In this document: piece after piece, positions 1-10,329 of the stretch | Layout: each line of letters begins with the position of its first letter | How positions within the stretch are numbered: position 1 is the first letter of the stretch | Assembly: GCA_023548195.1 (NCBI GenBank) | Contig: JAJHZJ010000496.1 | Span: 10,261,570 to 10,325,569, forward strand | Length of the DNA stretch: 64,000 bases | Direction of reading: 5' to 3' | Source of the DNA: Bettongia penicillata ogilbyi | Lineage: Eukaryota; Chordata; Mammalia; Diprotodontia; Potoroidae | Translations under genes and position numbers: made by a program | Notes under the pieces: generated by a model | Told to the model about the DNA's origin: nothing | The model's database searches: none | Seen by the model: the letters and a program-made list of their open reading frames with translations, nothing else

Positions 1-74
1 GACACCAAAGCACTGCAGTATGTACCACAAATGCTTAGGGGAAGATGCAGAATTGAAAGGAAAATAAATTCCAC

Positions 75-290
75 CTCAACAAGTCCCAAAGGAAAAGAGG
101 GCAGGAAAGAGAAAGGGGAAAGGGGAAGGAAAAGGAGGAAGGGGAAAGTGAAAAGGGAAGGGGAAATAGATAGGGAAGGTAAAGGAGAAGGGGAAAGGGA
201 AAGGGAAATGAAGGGGAAAGGAAAGGGAAAGGGAAAAATGAAAGGAGAGGAAAGGAAGGAGAAAGGAAGGGAAGAAGGAAGAAGCATTTA
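75..290. repeat. Purine-rich simple repeat
   Basis: Almost pure A/G on the plus strand, built from GGGAAA and GGAAGG words. Open frames across it on both strands are compositional and not genes. Confidence 0.9.
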
Positions 291-303
291 TTAAGCATCT
301 ATG
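283..303 (-). mobile_element. L2 LINE 3' tail, left fragment
   Basis: About 20 bases matching the antisense L2 3' end (gcatttattaagcatct). The match resumes at about 919 after the hAT element, so the two pieces were once one copy. Confidence 0.6.
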
Positions 304-918
304 CATAGGTTCCAAAAGTGGGCGATACTGCCCCCTGATGGACACTAGAATGATCAGAGAGGAGGGGTAGTAGCCTTGAGTGAGGGGTGGGCCATGGAGG
401 GGGGCACTGAATAAAAATAAAGGGGTGGTGGAAGCATAAGAGAAAATTTTGAAAAACTGTTCGTACGTGTTTCATTGCTTGTGTAACAGAGTTAAAGTCA
501 TAGTGATTACATTATTTTCCAAATAAATACACAAAATGCAAGTTATAACTGATCAGTGGTCAGGTCCGCCAACAGGTCTTGACAAGCAAGGGTTGGAAGG
601 TAAATGTGTCACACATCAGCAAGTCCAGCATGCATCAGCAGGAACATGTGTGTGTAATGACTTATTTACATCCATGATGACTTTGTTTACAATACATAAT
701 GTTACATGATGCAATATTGCATCATCAAAATTCCAATGCAGGGAAAAAACACAAATTTACAATAAATTATTAAATTTAAGATACGTCATTTAAAAAAATG
801 TTTGAAACGATGCAAAATTTGAGGGAAAACATTAGAGTTAAAGAAAGTAGGTGTCCAGGGGGACAGTGAATAATTTTTTCTAAAGGGGTAGTAGGTCAAA
901 TAAGTTTGGGAACCTTTG
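304..918. mobile_element. Non-autonomous hAT-type DNA transposon, about 615 bp
   Basis: The ends are inverted: CATAGGTTCC on the left and GGAACCTTTG on the right. The similarity continues inward (tactgcccc against ggggtagta). No transposase frame is present. The flanking 8-mers CATCTATG and ATCTGCTA are only loosely alike, so the target duplication has decayed or the edges are off by a base or two. hAT membership rests on the CA...TG ends and the split L2 tail around it. Confidence 0.65.
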
Positions 919-1000
919 ATCTGCTAGGTACCAAGTACCGTGTTAAGTGCTTCACAAATATGATCTCATTTCTGTTTCTATTGAGCAGAGTCATTATTAA
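919..1000 (-). mobile_element. L2 LINE 3' tail, right fragment
   Basis: Continues the L2 tail cut at 303 (taccaagtaccgtgttaag, then cacaaatatgatctcattt). Confidence 0.6.
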
Positions 1001-1009
1001 TCATTTTTA

Positions 1010-1425
1010 CATCTTTCACTATCCCCTCCCCCCATCCCTACTGGTTTCTATCCTTCATTTCAGTCTTGTGAATTTAGTGATTTTTTTGTCTTACTTTTGA
1101 ATTAAAATACATTTTTCCCTTCTGGGCAAATTTCTTCTTTAACTGAGTTTTCTTAAAGCTCAGAACTTCTAATAGCAAAATGAAAAACCTTAATTTAGAA
1201 CTTACAGAAAAGACAAACCCCTGAACTAAGAAAATTGTAGGCTGACTGTAAAATACTATGAGATCAAATGAGATAATATATGTAGAGTGTTTGCAAACCT
1301 TAATATATATAATTATGATATATTATGACTACTGTTATTATCCTGGGGACTCTTTCAGAAATCAACTTATTTGAATTTACCTGAAACCTTCAGAGATTTT
1401 ATCCTCTTCTCTTATCTGATCATTT
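1010..1425. other. Intronic stretch, AT-rich
   Basis: No coding exon or intact element seen. 1240-1345 resembles the 3' part of a MIR-like SINE (gagataatatatgtagagtg). Confidence 0.4.
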
Positions 1426-1427
1426 GA

Positions 1428-1625
1428 ATGAAATTATTTTATCAACGAATTTAGTAATGGATCAATTAAAGATGAAATTATCATAGATTTCATTGGGAAA
1501 TTGCTTGATTTCATAGATTAAGCCTTGGGCCAAGGGAAGCAAGCGCCATTTTGGAAGCATGGAGCAATGGAAAGCATGTGAGATTTGGAGTCCAAGGAAC
1601 TGAGTTCAAATCCCTTATCAACTAT
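1428..1625 (+). repeat. Left arm of an inverted repeat pair
   Basis: About 190 bases that match the reverse complement of 3176-3373 at high identity by eye. One shared stretch is atggatcaattaaaga and another is atttcattgggaaattgctt. The inner third is SINE-like (gagttcaaatc); the outer part is not a SINE I recognise. Confidence 0.85.
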
Positions 1626-1740
1626 TTAGTATTTGATCCTACACAAGTTACACCACCTATCTAAACCTCATTTTGCTTCTCTGTAAAGTCAGTGCATTGA
1701 ACCACATGACCATGCTCTTGGAATACCCTTTATGCTATTT
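1555..1740 (+). mobile_element. MIR-like SINE fragment
   Basis: tRNA-derived head followed by a B-box-like gagttcaaatc and a body ending at tctctgtaaag. Overlaps the left inverted-repeat arm. Confidence 0.6.
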
Positions 1741-1959
1741 CACATTAATAGAAAGTGGACCAAGATATCATTTGACCTAAAAAGTTCATGTAGATGAACT
1801 AATAATTTTTACACATTTGTGAATACAATGCTTTCAACACTGCATGACACCAATGGATCAGCATTTCAAATGGGGGCCTCAGAATTCCTACTGTGTGGTC
1901 GGTTAATTTGCCATCCAACTATAACATATACATCAGTTATCACGTACAAGGTGAGAAGC

Positions 1960-2190
1960 AGTCAGGCATAGAGAGAGAGCTGGCCTCAGTCAGGAAGTGT
2001 CAAGTTCAGGTCTCCTCTGATATAGATTGGCTGTAGAACCCTGGGCACACTCACTTAACTGCTTAGGGTTAATCCCAGGGGCTCTGCCAGGATTCAAATT
2101 GCAACACAGTGGTCAACTTGCACTGAATGAAAGTTTCCTCACTGGGAGTTCTCTATACCAATGGCATCATAGGCCTTGTCCAAAAAAGAA
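1960..2190 (+). mobile_element. SINE, tRNA-derived, diverged
   Basis: Shows the order typical of these marsupial SINEs: gtcaggaag, then ccctgggcacactcacttaa, then a tail with tcactgggagttctctatacc. Confidence 0.6.
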
Positions 2191-2429
2191 GTACAAGTCA
2201 TAGTGCACAACGCTAGGGATACAAAATGAAAACAGCCCTCCCTCAAACAGCTTACACTTTACTAAGGCAATATAAAATATGAACAAATAATGAATGTTTA
2301 GTTTAAGGGAGAGAAGTAGTAAGAACTAGAGGGATTAGAAAAGGCTCTGTACAGCAGTCATATTTGATCTGAGCCTGGAATGATATGAGGGATTAAACTC
2401 AAAGCATTTTCAGTCAGTTCAACTCAACA

Positions 2430-2640
2430 AGCACTTATTCAGGGCATCCAACGTGCCAAGTACTAGGTGTTGGAAATACAAATCAATCAGCCAGCGTTTA
2501 GCAAGCATCTTCTATGTGCCAGGCATAGCACTAGGCTCTGGGGACACAAACAAAAGCGAGCTAAATACTCCCTGCCCTCAAGAAGCTTATATTCTTTTGG
2601 GGGGGTTGGGGACATACAAAGACTGAAAAGGAAAGAAATG
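2430..2640 (-). mobile_element. Two L2 LINE 3' tails side by side, antisense
   Basis: The L2 tail signature occurs twice: aagcacttattcagggcatc near 2430 and tagcaagcatcttctatgtg near 2500. The second continues into ctgccctcaagaagcttata. Confidence 0.7.
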
Positions 2641-3175
2641 GCAGACAGCTGCTCCCCACAAATAGGAGAATCAGACCAAGCAATAGAAGCCATAAAACCA
2701 CAAATGGTAATTAATCAAAGAAACATGAGAAATCAATATGGTAGAAGGTAATGTCCATACAAACCAGAGCATCATTGGGGCAGAGTTAATTCCATAGGAG
2801 GCTCTGTTAGACAAAAAGGTAGAATAAAGGTCACTTTTGTCATTACAGCTGAGACATCCCTAAAGGAGGAAACAATCCAGCGGCTCCTGCTCTTGTCATC
2901 TGAGTTAACAGTTTGTGTTCTCCTGGGGCTAAAAGATGTAGCAACTCCATTTATTTTCTGCTCAGCTGGCATTCAGCAATCTCGGGCCCCATGGGTTTGC
3001 CCTCAGAGGAACTAGCAGAAGGGCACTTTTCATTGCAGCCTAAAAGCTAGAACTCTTAGACCCAAAACCCTTGCTGAATTTCCCTTTTAATATTTCAGAG
3101 AGAAACATTAGGTCTGTTAGTGAGAACTGGTCAGAAAATTACAGTCAGAAAAACCTTGGTTTCATCTGTTAGAAG

Positions 3176-3373
3176 TAGTAGATAAGACATTTGAACTCAC
3201 TTCCTTGGACTCTAAATCTCACAGGGTTTCCATTGCTCCATGCTTCCAAAATGGAGCTCTTGTCTCTTGGCCCAAAGCTCAATCCATAAGGTCAAGCAAT
3301 TTCCCAATGAAATCTATGATAATTTCGTCTTTAATTGATCCATTAGTAAGTTTAAGTTGATAAAAGAATTTCA
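3176..3373 (-). repeat. Right arm of an inverted repeat pair
   Basis: Reverse complement of 1428-1625 with scattered substitutions. The spacer between the arms is about 1.55 kb. Confidence 0.85.
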
Positions 3374-3839
3374 CACCTCAAAAGATGCACATCTCAAACT
3401 ATCCTCGAGAATACCAATAAATTTTACTGAAACTGAACTATTATCACAGGTCAAACTGCTGCCCACAATCCCACAGACAAAAACTTGAGAACAGTGTCTT
3501 TCATAGATTTTGTCATCGAAGTTTTCCAAATACAGAGACCTGGCAGAGGAGATCAAAATCTTGTGGGGCCATGATAAGATACATTTAATACCTGTAGTCC
3601 AGTCTGCTACTGGCATCCCAAGGATGCTCTCAATGAACCTATCTGTAATTATCTGACATGTGAATATTTTTATTCAGTTGCAAAAAGCAGGTATTTCATC
3701 CACTTGTACAGAGAGCATTAAATATAAAAGATTAGAAGCAAAATAGCAATTTATCCAAGGACCATTTCTTTCAGAACCCCATTGAAAAAGATAAGAACCA
3801 CCAGATGATGATAAAAATGTTGTTGAGGACAGATTCATT
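3374..3839. other. Intronic stretch without recognised feature
   Basis: No exon, repeat family or simple repeat recognised. An 81-residue minus-strand frame here has no recognisable motif and is taken as chance. Confidence 0.4.
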
Positions 3840-3975
3840 GAATCATAGAATTTAAGGGTTGGAAGGGATCAGTGATGTTTAGTGCAAGGTCACATAGCTA
3901 ATGTCAGAGATAGGATCCAAACCCAGATTTATCTTCTTTCTAAATCCATTTCTCTACCCACTGCACTCCTCTATC
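3840..3975 (-). mobile_element. MIR-like SINE, antisense
   Basis: Antisense landmarks in order: aatcatagaatttaagggtt, ggtcacatagcta, aacccagatttat, ctacccactgcactcc. Confidence 0.65.
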
Positions 3976-4530
3976 TCACTACCAACAGGCAAGTCAGCTT
4001 CTGCATTCAACCAATCTTCAGTTCAGAGGACATTAATTAAGCAACCACTGCAAGGTACTGCATATCTCCATCTTCCAACTAAGACTGATAGTAGAGGGTC
4101 TCCTCTTCTTAAAAGGGATATGAATAAAATGAGGTCTGAAAGAAAACTGCTTTATCAATTGGAAGCTAATCTTGGCTTCTTTCCCTCCATTTCGCTAATA
4201 TGAAAATGTTATGGCCAGTAAACCTGATGCCAAGGAAGCCTGGATCTCAATGGGTGTTTAAGGTCATGAAGGAAGAAAACCTTTGTTTACTGCCACTATT
4301 ACCCTCCAGGCTGTATCTGTCCCTGTAGGTGTGCGTGTGTATTTAATTAATATCAGAATAACATGCTGAAGAATTCACTAAAATGGACTTCATGGGCTGC
4401 TCTCAGTCTGGGCCTTGGTTGACCTGAAATTTTGTTACACTGAATACCATCTGAAATAAAATGAAGAAAAAGAAAGAGAAGGGGGAGGGAGGGAGGGAAG
4501 AATGAACAAACAAAGGGAAGGAGAAAGTGA

Positions 4531-4659
4531 GGAAAGAAAGAAAGAAAGAAAGAAGGAAGGAAGGAAGGAAGGAAGGAAGGAAGGAAGGAAGGAAGGAAGG
4601 AAGGAAGGAAGGAAGGAAGGAAGGAAGGAAGGAAGGAAGGAAGGAAGGAAGGAAAGAAA
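4531..4659. repeat. (GAAG/GGAA)n microsatellite
   Basis: Near-perfect tetranucleotide tract, starting as GAAA and turning to GGAA. It yields false Lys/Gly/Arg and Phe/Leu/Pro frames. Confidence 0.98.
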
Positions 4660-4722
4660 AAATGAAGGTTTGGGATCTTAGACATATTTTGTTATATGAA
4701 AATTTATTTATAATAAAATTTG

Positions 4723-5098
4723 TAGAATCAGAAGATTGAAAACTGGAAAGGATCTTAGAGACCAGTCAAGGTCATCTGAGAGGCATCGCAGTGTTGTTTA
4801 AAAAGTACAGGACCCAGTGACAGGAAGAACCGGGTTCAAAATCCTCCCTCTGTCAGTCCCTAGGCAAGTTCCAAAACCTCACTAAACCTCAGTTTTTAAT
4901 CTGCCCACGGGCTCAATAATAGCACCTACCTTCCAAGGTGGTAGTGAAGGCCTGTGATGAGCAGATATGTGTAAAACATTTAAGAAACATTTAAAGTTCT
5001 AGGTAAATGTGAGCTAGTAATACTTGCTAACCCAACCCATCCATTTTAAAAGAGGAAGCTAAGGCCCTGAGAGGTAGATTGACTTGGCCAAGCACGTG
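4723..5098 (-). mobile_element. Antisense SINE split by a sense SINE
   Basis: An antisense MIR-like copy begins at 4723 (aatcagaagattgaaaactg) and resumes at about 5035 (ccattttaaaagaggaagc, then gacttggccaagc). The sense SINE at 4783-5033 lies between the two halves. Confidence 0.6.
4783..5033 (+). mobile_element. MIR-like SINE, sense
   Basis: Landmarks in order: ccgggttcaaaatcc, ccctaggcaagttcc, aacctcagttttt, aatagcacctacc. Inserted in the antisense copy listed above. Confidence 0.65.
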
Positions 5099-5101
5099 CT
5101 T

Positions 5102-5102
<1 letters not shown>

Positions 5103-5184
<82 letters not shown>
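5103..5184. repeat. Compound (CT)n(CA)n microsatellite
   Basis: About 46 bases of CT pass directly into about 36 bases of CA. Confidence 0.98.
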
Positions 5185-5185
<1 letters not shown>

Positions 5186-5187
<2 letters not shown>

Positions 5188-5940
5188 AGAAGTCACAAAA
5201 ATCTCCCCACAATGTGACCTGCTCAAAAGTGGGGTGGGCCGTCTAGAGAGATTGAGGATTCCTTCTCCTTGAAGGTCTTTAAGAAGAAGAAGAACCTTTA
5301 AAGAGGTTCATCATTGCCATCAGTGCTGAAATTGACCAACTTGGAAACTTTCCCTCAGTTTACCTTTTGTTCTTCCAAACATTTGCCTTAGGGATTTACA
5401 ACAGTAGGAGTAGAGGAGCGCTGGTCCACTCTCCCCCTCCCTTGACTGCCCTCTCCATGGCAGACAGTGCCCCTTTCCCCCTCCCCAGGCAGGCCATCAA
5501 TCCCAACCCCTCTCCCCACCTTCTATCCACCAGGTCACATCTGCATCCCCCGATGCCTCTGGTTCTGCGGGAGTCTATAATTTTTGCCTCCTCTGCACAT
5601 TGCAGAGAATATAAAGAGCATTTATAACCATTTCCAAATTGCTATTTGTTTTCAAATCACCCGTTTGAATCATTTTTATATGCTGGCTGTTCTGGTGACA
5701 TTCCTGACTGATTGCACTGTGTCTCTTTTATGTCTGGAGCTTGACATAAGTTATGCCGTGGGATGGGCTAATGTTCTGGGACTGCTGGGCTGTTGCTGCC
5801 TGCCTGCTTTCATCTGGGAAACATGCAAATCTCAATAGCAGCTATCAGCCTTAAATACAGTTTGATAAATAATACTAGGAAAGCAACATCAGATTATTAC
5901 TTTACAGCAGGCAGCTGAAGCCCGGCAGAGTCAGGCCGTC
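5186..5940. other. Intronic stretch without recognised feature
   Basis: No repeat family recognised. Two plus-strand frames (86 and 84 residues) lack known motifs and splice support. Confidence 0.4.
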
Positions 5941-6021
5941 ACTTCATGCTTACAAAGGCTTCCCACCTAGCTGGGCTAGCTGGAGATTTGTACTGGTGAT
6001 GATGCTCATGATGAAGATGAC

Positions 6022-6180
6022 AGATGGATAGACAGACAGACAGATAGATAGATACATAGATACATAGAAGGATGGATGGACAGACAGACAGGGACAGGTA
6101 GATAGAAAGATAGATAGACAGACAGATGGATAGACAGAAAGATGGATGGATGGATGGATGGATAGACAGATAGATAGATA
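6022..6180. repeat. (GATA/GACA/GATG)n microsatellite
   Basis: Mixed tetranucleotide array of GATA, GACA and GATG units; reverse-strand frames show Tyr/Leu/Ser/Ile repeats. Confidence 0.95.
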
Positions 6181-6287
6181 TGAATAAAAATACTCAAGTA
6201 CACCAAAAGTTATTTGCAAAGGACATATTCCGAGGAAGGGCCCAGAAGTGAAAGGAAGGCTCCGAGAGGACAAATGTCCTCTGCCCA

Positions 6288-6500
6288 ATTGTTGCCGTTG
6301 TCTTTCATTCCTGAGAGGACCATGACATTAGGGAAGTGATGCCATGACGTGCAAGTGTACTGGAATTAAGTGAAGCAGCCTCACTTTCTCCTCTGGAGCC
6401 ATCTGGGTCCAGTGGCCAGACATAGGTCAGGACACCCTTCCCTGACCAATTAAGACCATATGGAAGACAGTCTCATCATTCTGTGGGCACTGGGTGGCAA
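6288..6500 (-). mobile_element. tRNA-derived SINE 3' part, antisense
   Basis: Matches the family seen at 11628 and 49511: tgttgccgttgtctttcatt start, cctcactttctcctctggag middle, then gtccagtggccagacatag. Confidence 0.65.
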
Positions 6501-6514
6501 TTAGGGAAGAGGAC

Positions 6515-6650
6515 CCAATCAATCCATCAACAAGCTCTTAATTAAGCATCTTTTATGTTGCAGGCACCATCCTAGGCACCAGGGATACAAATATAGAAGT
6601 CCCTATATGCCAAGCACTACACTGGGCACTGGGGACACAATATAGCTAAG
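6515..6650 (-). mobile_element. L2 LINE 3' tails, antisense
   Basis: The signature occurs twice in a row: aagcatcttttatgttgcag and gccaagcactacactgggca. Confidence 0.7.
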
Positions 6651-6654
6651 TAGC

Positions 6655-6818
6655 AGTTCTTAACCAAGTGTCCATGAACTTTTTTTACTGTTTGAATAAC
6701 TTTATTTCAATATGATTCATTTCTTTCATAATCCTATGTATTTTATTTTATGCATTCAAAAACATTATATTGTAAATGGATACATAGGCTTTACCAGACT
6801 ACCCAGGGGATCTGTGAC
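6655..6818 (-). mobile_element. hAT-like DNA element fragment
   Basis: Begins gttcttaaccaagtgtccat and ends ctgtgacacaaaaaaaagg. In reverse complement it resembles the same family as 60155-60300. Family assignment is from memory. Confidence 0.4.
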
Positions 6819-7158
6819 ACAAAAAAAAGGAGAAAGGATGATAAAGGATATGGAAGCATGCCTTGGGACAGTGGGAAATGAATCAAGGCAACTTCTGTCA
6901 AAGATACAGGAGCAACAGGACTCAGGAGTCACAAAGGCATCAGGGCAGACAAGTACAGCACAAGGGTGACAACAGTTACAAACTGGAGACCAGTGGGTCC
7001 CATTAAATACCCCAAACTCTCATTAAATCAAAGTATCCATCCCACATAGGAAGGACAGGATTGTGTTCAACAACATCATACAGAAATGTTTATAAACAAG
7101 TCTATTACTTTCAGTCTGTCAAAAGCAATTGCAAGAGGTACAGGACACTAGCAAAAAA

Positions 7159-7350
7159 GAGAGGGAGTGTGGCATAGTGGAGAGCTGACCTCACAGTGAG
7201 GGAGCCTTGGTTCAACTCCCTCTGACATCAAGTCACTTAATCTTTCAGTGCCCCCAAGCAAATCTCTAAGACTATAAACTGCAGAAAATCATTGGCAGAG
7301 AAAATTTCTTTACCAGAAATTTCCATGCACCAATGAAATCACAGGTCCAA
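7159..7350 (+). mobile_element. MIR-like SINE
   Basis: Starts gtgtggcatagtggagagct and ends with caatgaaatcacaggtcc, a tail shared with copies at 9930 and 32900. Confidence 0.65.
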
Positions 7351-7929
7351 TCCCCTCCTCCCACTCTTCTTTCTCTCCCCCCTCAAAAAAAATTTCAATT
7401 TGCAAACCAAGCTAAGTGCTTTCTAAATTGAGGCATTTTTTTTTGTAATTATACAAAATCCATACACATACTCTCACTGGCAGACCCAGCACACCCTCTC
7501 CCTCTCCAGGATATTCCATGTCACTTTTATTACTTTGGCTTTATGAGTCCAAGGCAGAAAGCCATTAGACCAGGATAGTCCCAAGAATCCATTAAATCTA
7601 GGGTCCAGTCCCCCATGTCAAACCCTAGGAAAAAGCTGGAAGATGCTGTGCTACAAATGAGATTTTATATGAAAGTGATAAACGCAAGACATCTGTAACT
7701 CCCATTTTCAGGGCCCTCTTCATCCTTCTGCTTCCAAAGTCAAGCCTCATTCCCTTCAGGCCCATTTCTTCTCTAACTAGACTCTGGACCCCTCTGGATT
7801 CCCCCCCCCCACTTTTTTTTCTAACAGGTACTTACCTTCTCCTCTACTTTCCTTGCCATTCATCTCAATAATAATAGCTGCCATTTTATACCATTTTACA
7901 TTTTTCTAAGTACATGTATATATTAATGG

Positions 7930-8060
7930 TTCTAAAAAGTATGGTCTGCAAATCCCTGGGGGTCATCAAGGCCTTTTCAGGAGGTCCATAAAGTCAAAAC
8001 TACTTTCATAGTAATAATGCTAAGATGTTTTCATTTCTAATATGGTAAATATCAGTAGAT
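7930..8060. mobile_element. Possible hAT-like element fragment
   Basis: Resembles a widespread mammalian hAT-derived repeat (gtatggtctgcaaatccctg, then ttcatagtaataatgctaag). Ends not intact. Confidence 0.35.
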
Positions 8061-9062
8061 CCAGGTCTTCTTAGATATAGGTTCTATGCTTTCTCCACTA
8101 AGCTGTTATCTCCCAACTATGAAATGTTTTCCTTGTTCTCCATTTTGTCTAGTAGGCTTTTTGGGGGGAGGTGTTTTCCCTCTTTTCGACATCCAAGTCT
8201 TTTGTCCTACTCAGCACCTTCAGCTGTCATTTTAAACTTAGGAGAATGGGATAACTTTTGGGGAAGGGTTGATGCTCTAGTAACGTAGTTAAGATATTGC
8301 TTTCCTAGGAACAATTTTCTTTCAACAACAAGCACATGAAGTATTACCAAAAGAAAAAGATAGCATTTGGGGAAGAACAGGGGGGATTCTGTCAACGCTT
8401 TAATATGTGAAGAGATCTCCAGGTTATTACTGTCTTATCACCTTCTTCATTAATCTTAGATCAACAGAGACCTCTTACATCATCCCCACCCAAAGCTATG
8501 GTTCAGAGGTTACTCAAAAAGGTTCCACCGTTTGCATACCATGGAGCAACTCGGTGACAAAGGTGACAGATCCAGACTGTGTATTGACATTTTTTCTGAT
8601 GAATGTTTTTCTTCGGTCATAAATTGTGAAAAAGACCAACCATGAATGGTTATTGAAATCTGCCAATTTCCCGAGAGCAGGGAGCATGAAACTCAGGGAC
8701 CAGTGGCCCAAGAAAAATCCAGAAAATTGTTTAAAGGGTGAAGAAGAAGGGATGTTCTTTCTTCAGGGAAAGGAGGGTGGAGAGAGGTAATAAAAGTAAA
8801 TTTTAGGAAAAAACTATAAATTGGCACACAAATTTGACAGACCAAGGGGCAGTGCTTTTTCTGTGCTCAGTTGTATTTTCAAGCACGCCCTGGGGATAGA
8901 AGGGCTGCTGTGTCCACAAGAGTCCAAGTATGCTGGCCACTGCAGAAAGGTTTAATGGGCCTCCCTAAGCTCTCCCTGCTTCCGAAGATATGGCAGTGTA
9001 CCCTCTATGGGGAAATTGATAAAATGTAATGTTCACATGAGAATTATTATTTTCAACCTCAG
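8061..9062. other. KCNMB2: Intron upstream of the first KCNMB2 exon in view
   Basis: No repeat family recognised, so this is one of the longer repeat-free stretches. It ends in the splice acceptor at 9061-9062 (tattttcaacctcag). The N-terminal coding exon was looked for in 1-9062 and not found. Confidence 0.5.
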
Positions 9063-9233
9063 AAATATTTACCAAAAAATCAGGGACCATGACCTTCTGG
9101 ACAAAAGGAAAACAGTCACCGCTCTGAAAGCTGGAGAGGACCGGGCCATTCTCCTAGGACTGGCTATGATGGTCTGTGCCATCATGATGTACTTTCTGCT
9201 AGGAATCACACTCCTTCGCTCATACATGCAAAG
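9063..9233 (+). CDS. KCNMB2: KCNMB2 second coding exon (BK channel beta-2), residues 19-76
   Basis: KCNMB2 is a two-pass membrane protein that binds the BK channel alpha subunit and changes its calcium sensitivity and inactivation. This 171-base exon encodes the end of the cytoplasmic N-terminus (NIYQKIRDHDLLDKRK) and the first membrane segment, about residues 47-67 (AILLGLAMMVC then AIMMYFLLG). The acceptor is AG at 9061-9062 and the donor GT at 9234-9235 (caaag/gtaatt). Phase fits the next exon: a codon split AG/T gives Ser76. Arg19 is also split, with its first two bases in the missing upstream exon. An in-frame ATG at 9007 lies in the intron and is not taken as a start. One difference from the human protein as I recall it is Ala58 for Ser. 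Confidence 0.97.
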
Positions 9234-9384
9234 GTAATTTTCAGTGTTATCTGGAAACATCTGGTTAATCAGCTCCCTGTATGCTTCTTTTCTGACCATT
9301 TTTTCCTTTTCCCAAGACTCACATTCAACCCTTCTACCCAACAATCCAAGACCAAAACCAGGATTCCAACCATCATAGGTAGGA

Positions 9385-9645
9385 TCATCAGTCTAGAGCT
9401 GAAAGGGCTTTTGCAGGCCAAGTAGTTCAACCCCTCATCTTAGAGATGAGGAAACTGAAGCGCAGGATGGTCAAGTCAATCAACAAGTATTTATTAAACA
9501 TCTACTATTTTCCAGGTAGTTTCATAGACACTAAGGATGTGAATGGGATAAATAAAACAGGAACTTACCCAAGGTTACACACATGTAGACATCAGAGATT
9601 TACTCCTCTGGCTCTCAACTCTTCCTACTATCTCCAGTTTTATAT
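9385..9645 (-). mobile_element. Antisense SINE interrupted by an L2 tail
   Basis: SINE antisense parts at 9385-9473 (gatgaggaaactgaagcgca) and about 9562-9645 (cccaaggttacacaca) flank an L2 3' tail at 9474-9561 (caacaagtatttattaaaca). Confidence 0.6.
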
Positions 9646-9654
9646 ATATCATAT

Positions 9655-9912
9655 GACGGCTAGGTGGCACCACAGTACATAGAGCACCAAGCCTGGAGTC
9701 ATGAAGACTCATCTTTGTGAGTTCAAATCTAGCCTCAGACACTTACTAGTTTTATGACCCTGAGCAAGTCACTTAAACCTATTTGCCTCAGTTTCCTCAT
9801 CTGTAGAATGAGCTGGAGAAAGAAATGGCAAACTACTGTGGTATCTCTGCAAAGAAAACCCCAAATGGGTTCATAAAGAGTCAGGCATGACTGAAAAATC
9901 ATTTAAAACTAA
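9655..9912 (+). mobile_element. Full-length tRNA-derived SINE with RTE-like tail
   Basis: Head gctaggtggcaccacagtac, B box gagttcaaatcta, body cagtttcctcatctgtagaa, then the RTE/BovB-like tail gggttcataaagagtcaggc. This structure is known from marsupial MAR1-type SINEs. Confidence 0.8.
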
Positions 9913-9929
9913 AACTAAATTGAATAGAA

Positions 9930-10104
9930 AGATGCATAATGGATAGGGAGCTTATCTCCAGTCAGGAAGACCTGTAAGTTTTAACTCTGACAAACACTGG
10001 CTGTGTGATGCCAAATCTAGCTTCTCAATGCTACAGATGATTCTCAAAGTCTACAAGCTGCAGAAAGGTTGTTCATTTGGATTGGTACAGGGAGTTGTCC
10101 GCAC
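9930..10104 (+). mobile_element. SINE, left part, cut by a hAT element
   Basis: Runs to gggagttgtccgcac; its expected continuation (caccaataaaatt) reappears after 10299. Confidence 0.6.
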
Positions 10105-10299
10105 CAGAGGTCTCAAACATGCAGTCCACAACACTCCCAAGTGTGTAAAACCAGATTAAAATGTAATTTGGAAATGTTTGACAAAATAATAAAACATAGA
10201 TAATACAAATATGTGGCTTTCTGAGTCAATATGTGGCCATATTGAAATTCTTGTGTATGGTTTAGTGGCCCCCATTTCCAGATGAGTTTGACACCATTG
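10105..10299. mobile_element. Short hAT-type element, 195 bp
   Basis: Inverted ends: CAGAGGTCTCAAACATG on the left, and GAGTTTGACACCATTG on the right, which reads CAATGGTGTCAAACTC in reverse. No coding. Flanking 8-mers GTCCGCAC and TGCTACAC agree at 4 of 8 places; the differences fit decay of a duplicated SINE site. Confidence 0.8.
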
Positions 10300-10329
10300 T
10301 GCTACACCAATAAAATTGTTGATCAGGAC

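Noticed and set aside
4353..4739. 110- and 70-residue frames over the GAAG repeat
   Set aside because: Translations are direct readouts of the tetranucleotide repeat.
5084..5272. CRISPR-like or satellite array
   Set aside because: Only uninterrupted dinucleotide runs, with no spaced repeats; no CRISPR array anywhere in the window.
9007..9062. In-frame ATG upstream of the KCNMB2 exon as an alternative start
   Set aside because: The 18 residues before the acceptor AG do not resemble the KCNMB2 N-terminus and lie in a normal pyrimidine-ending intron; only a retained intron would use them.
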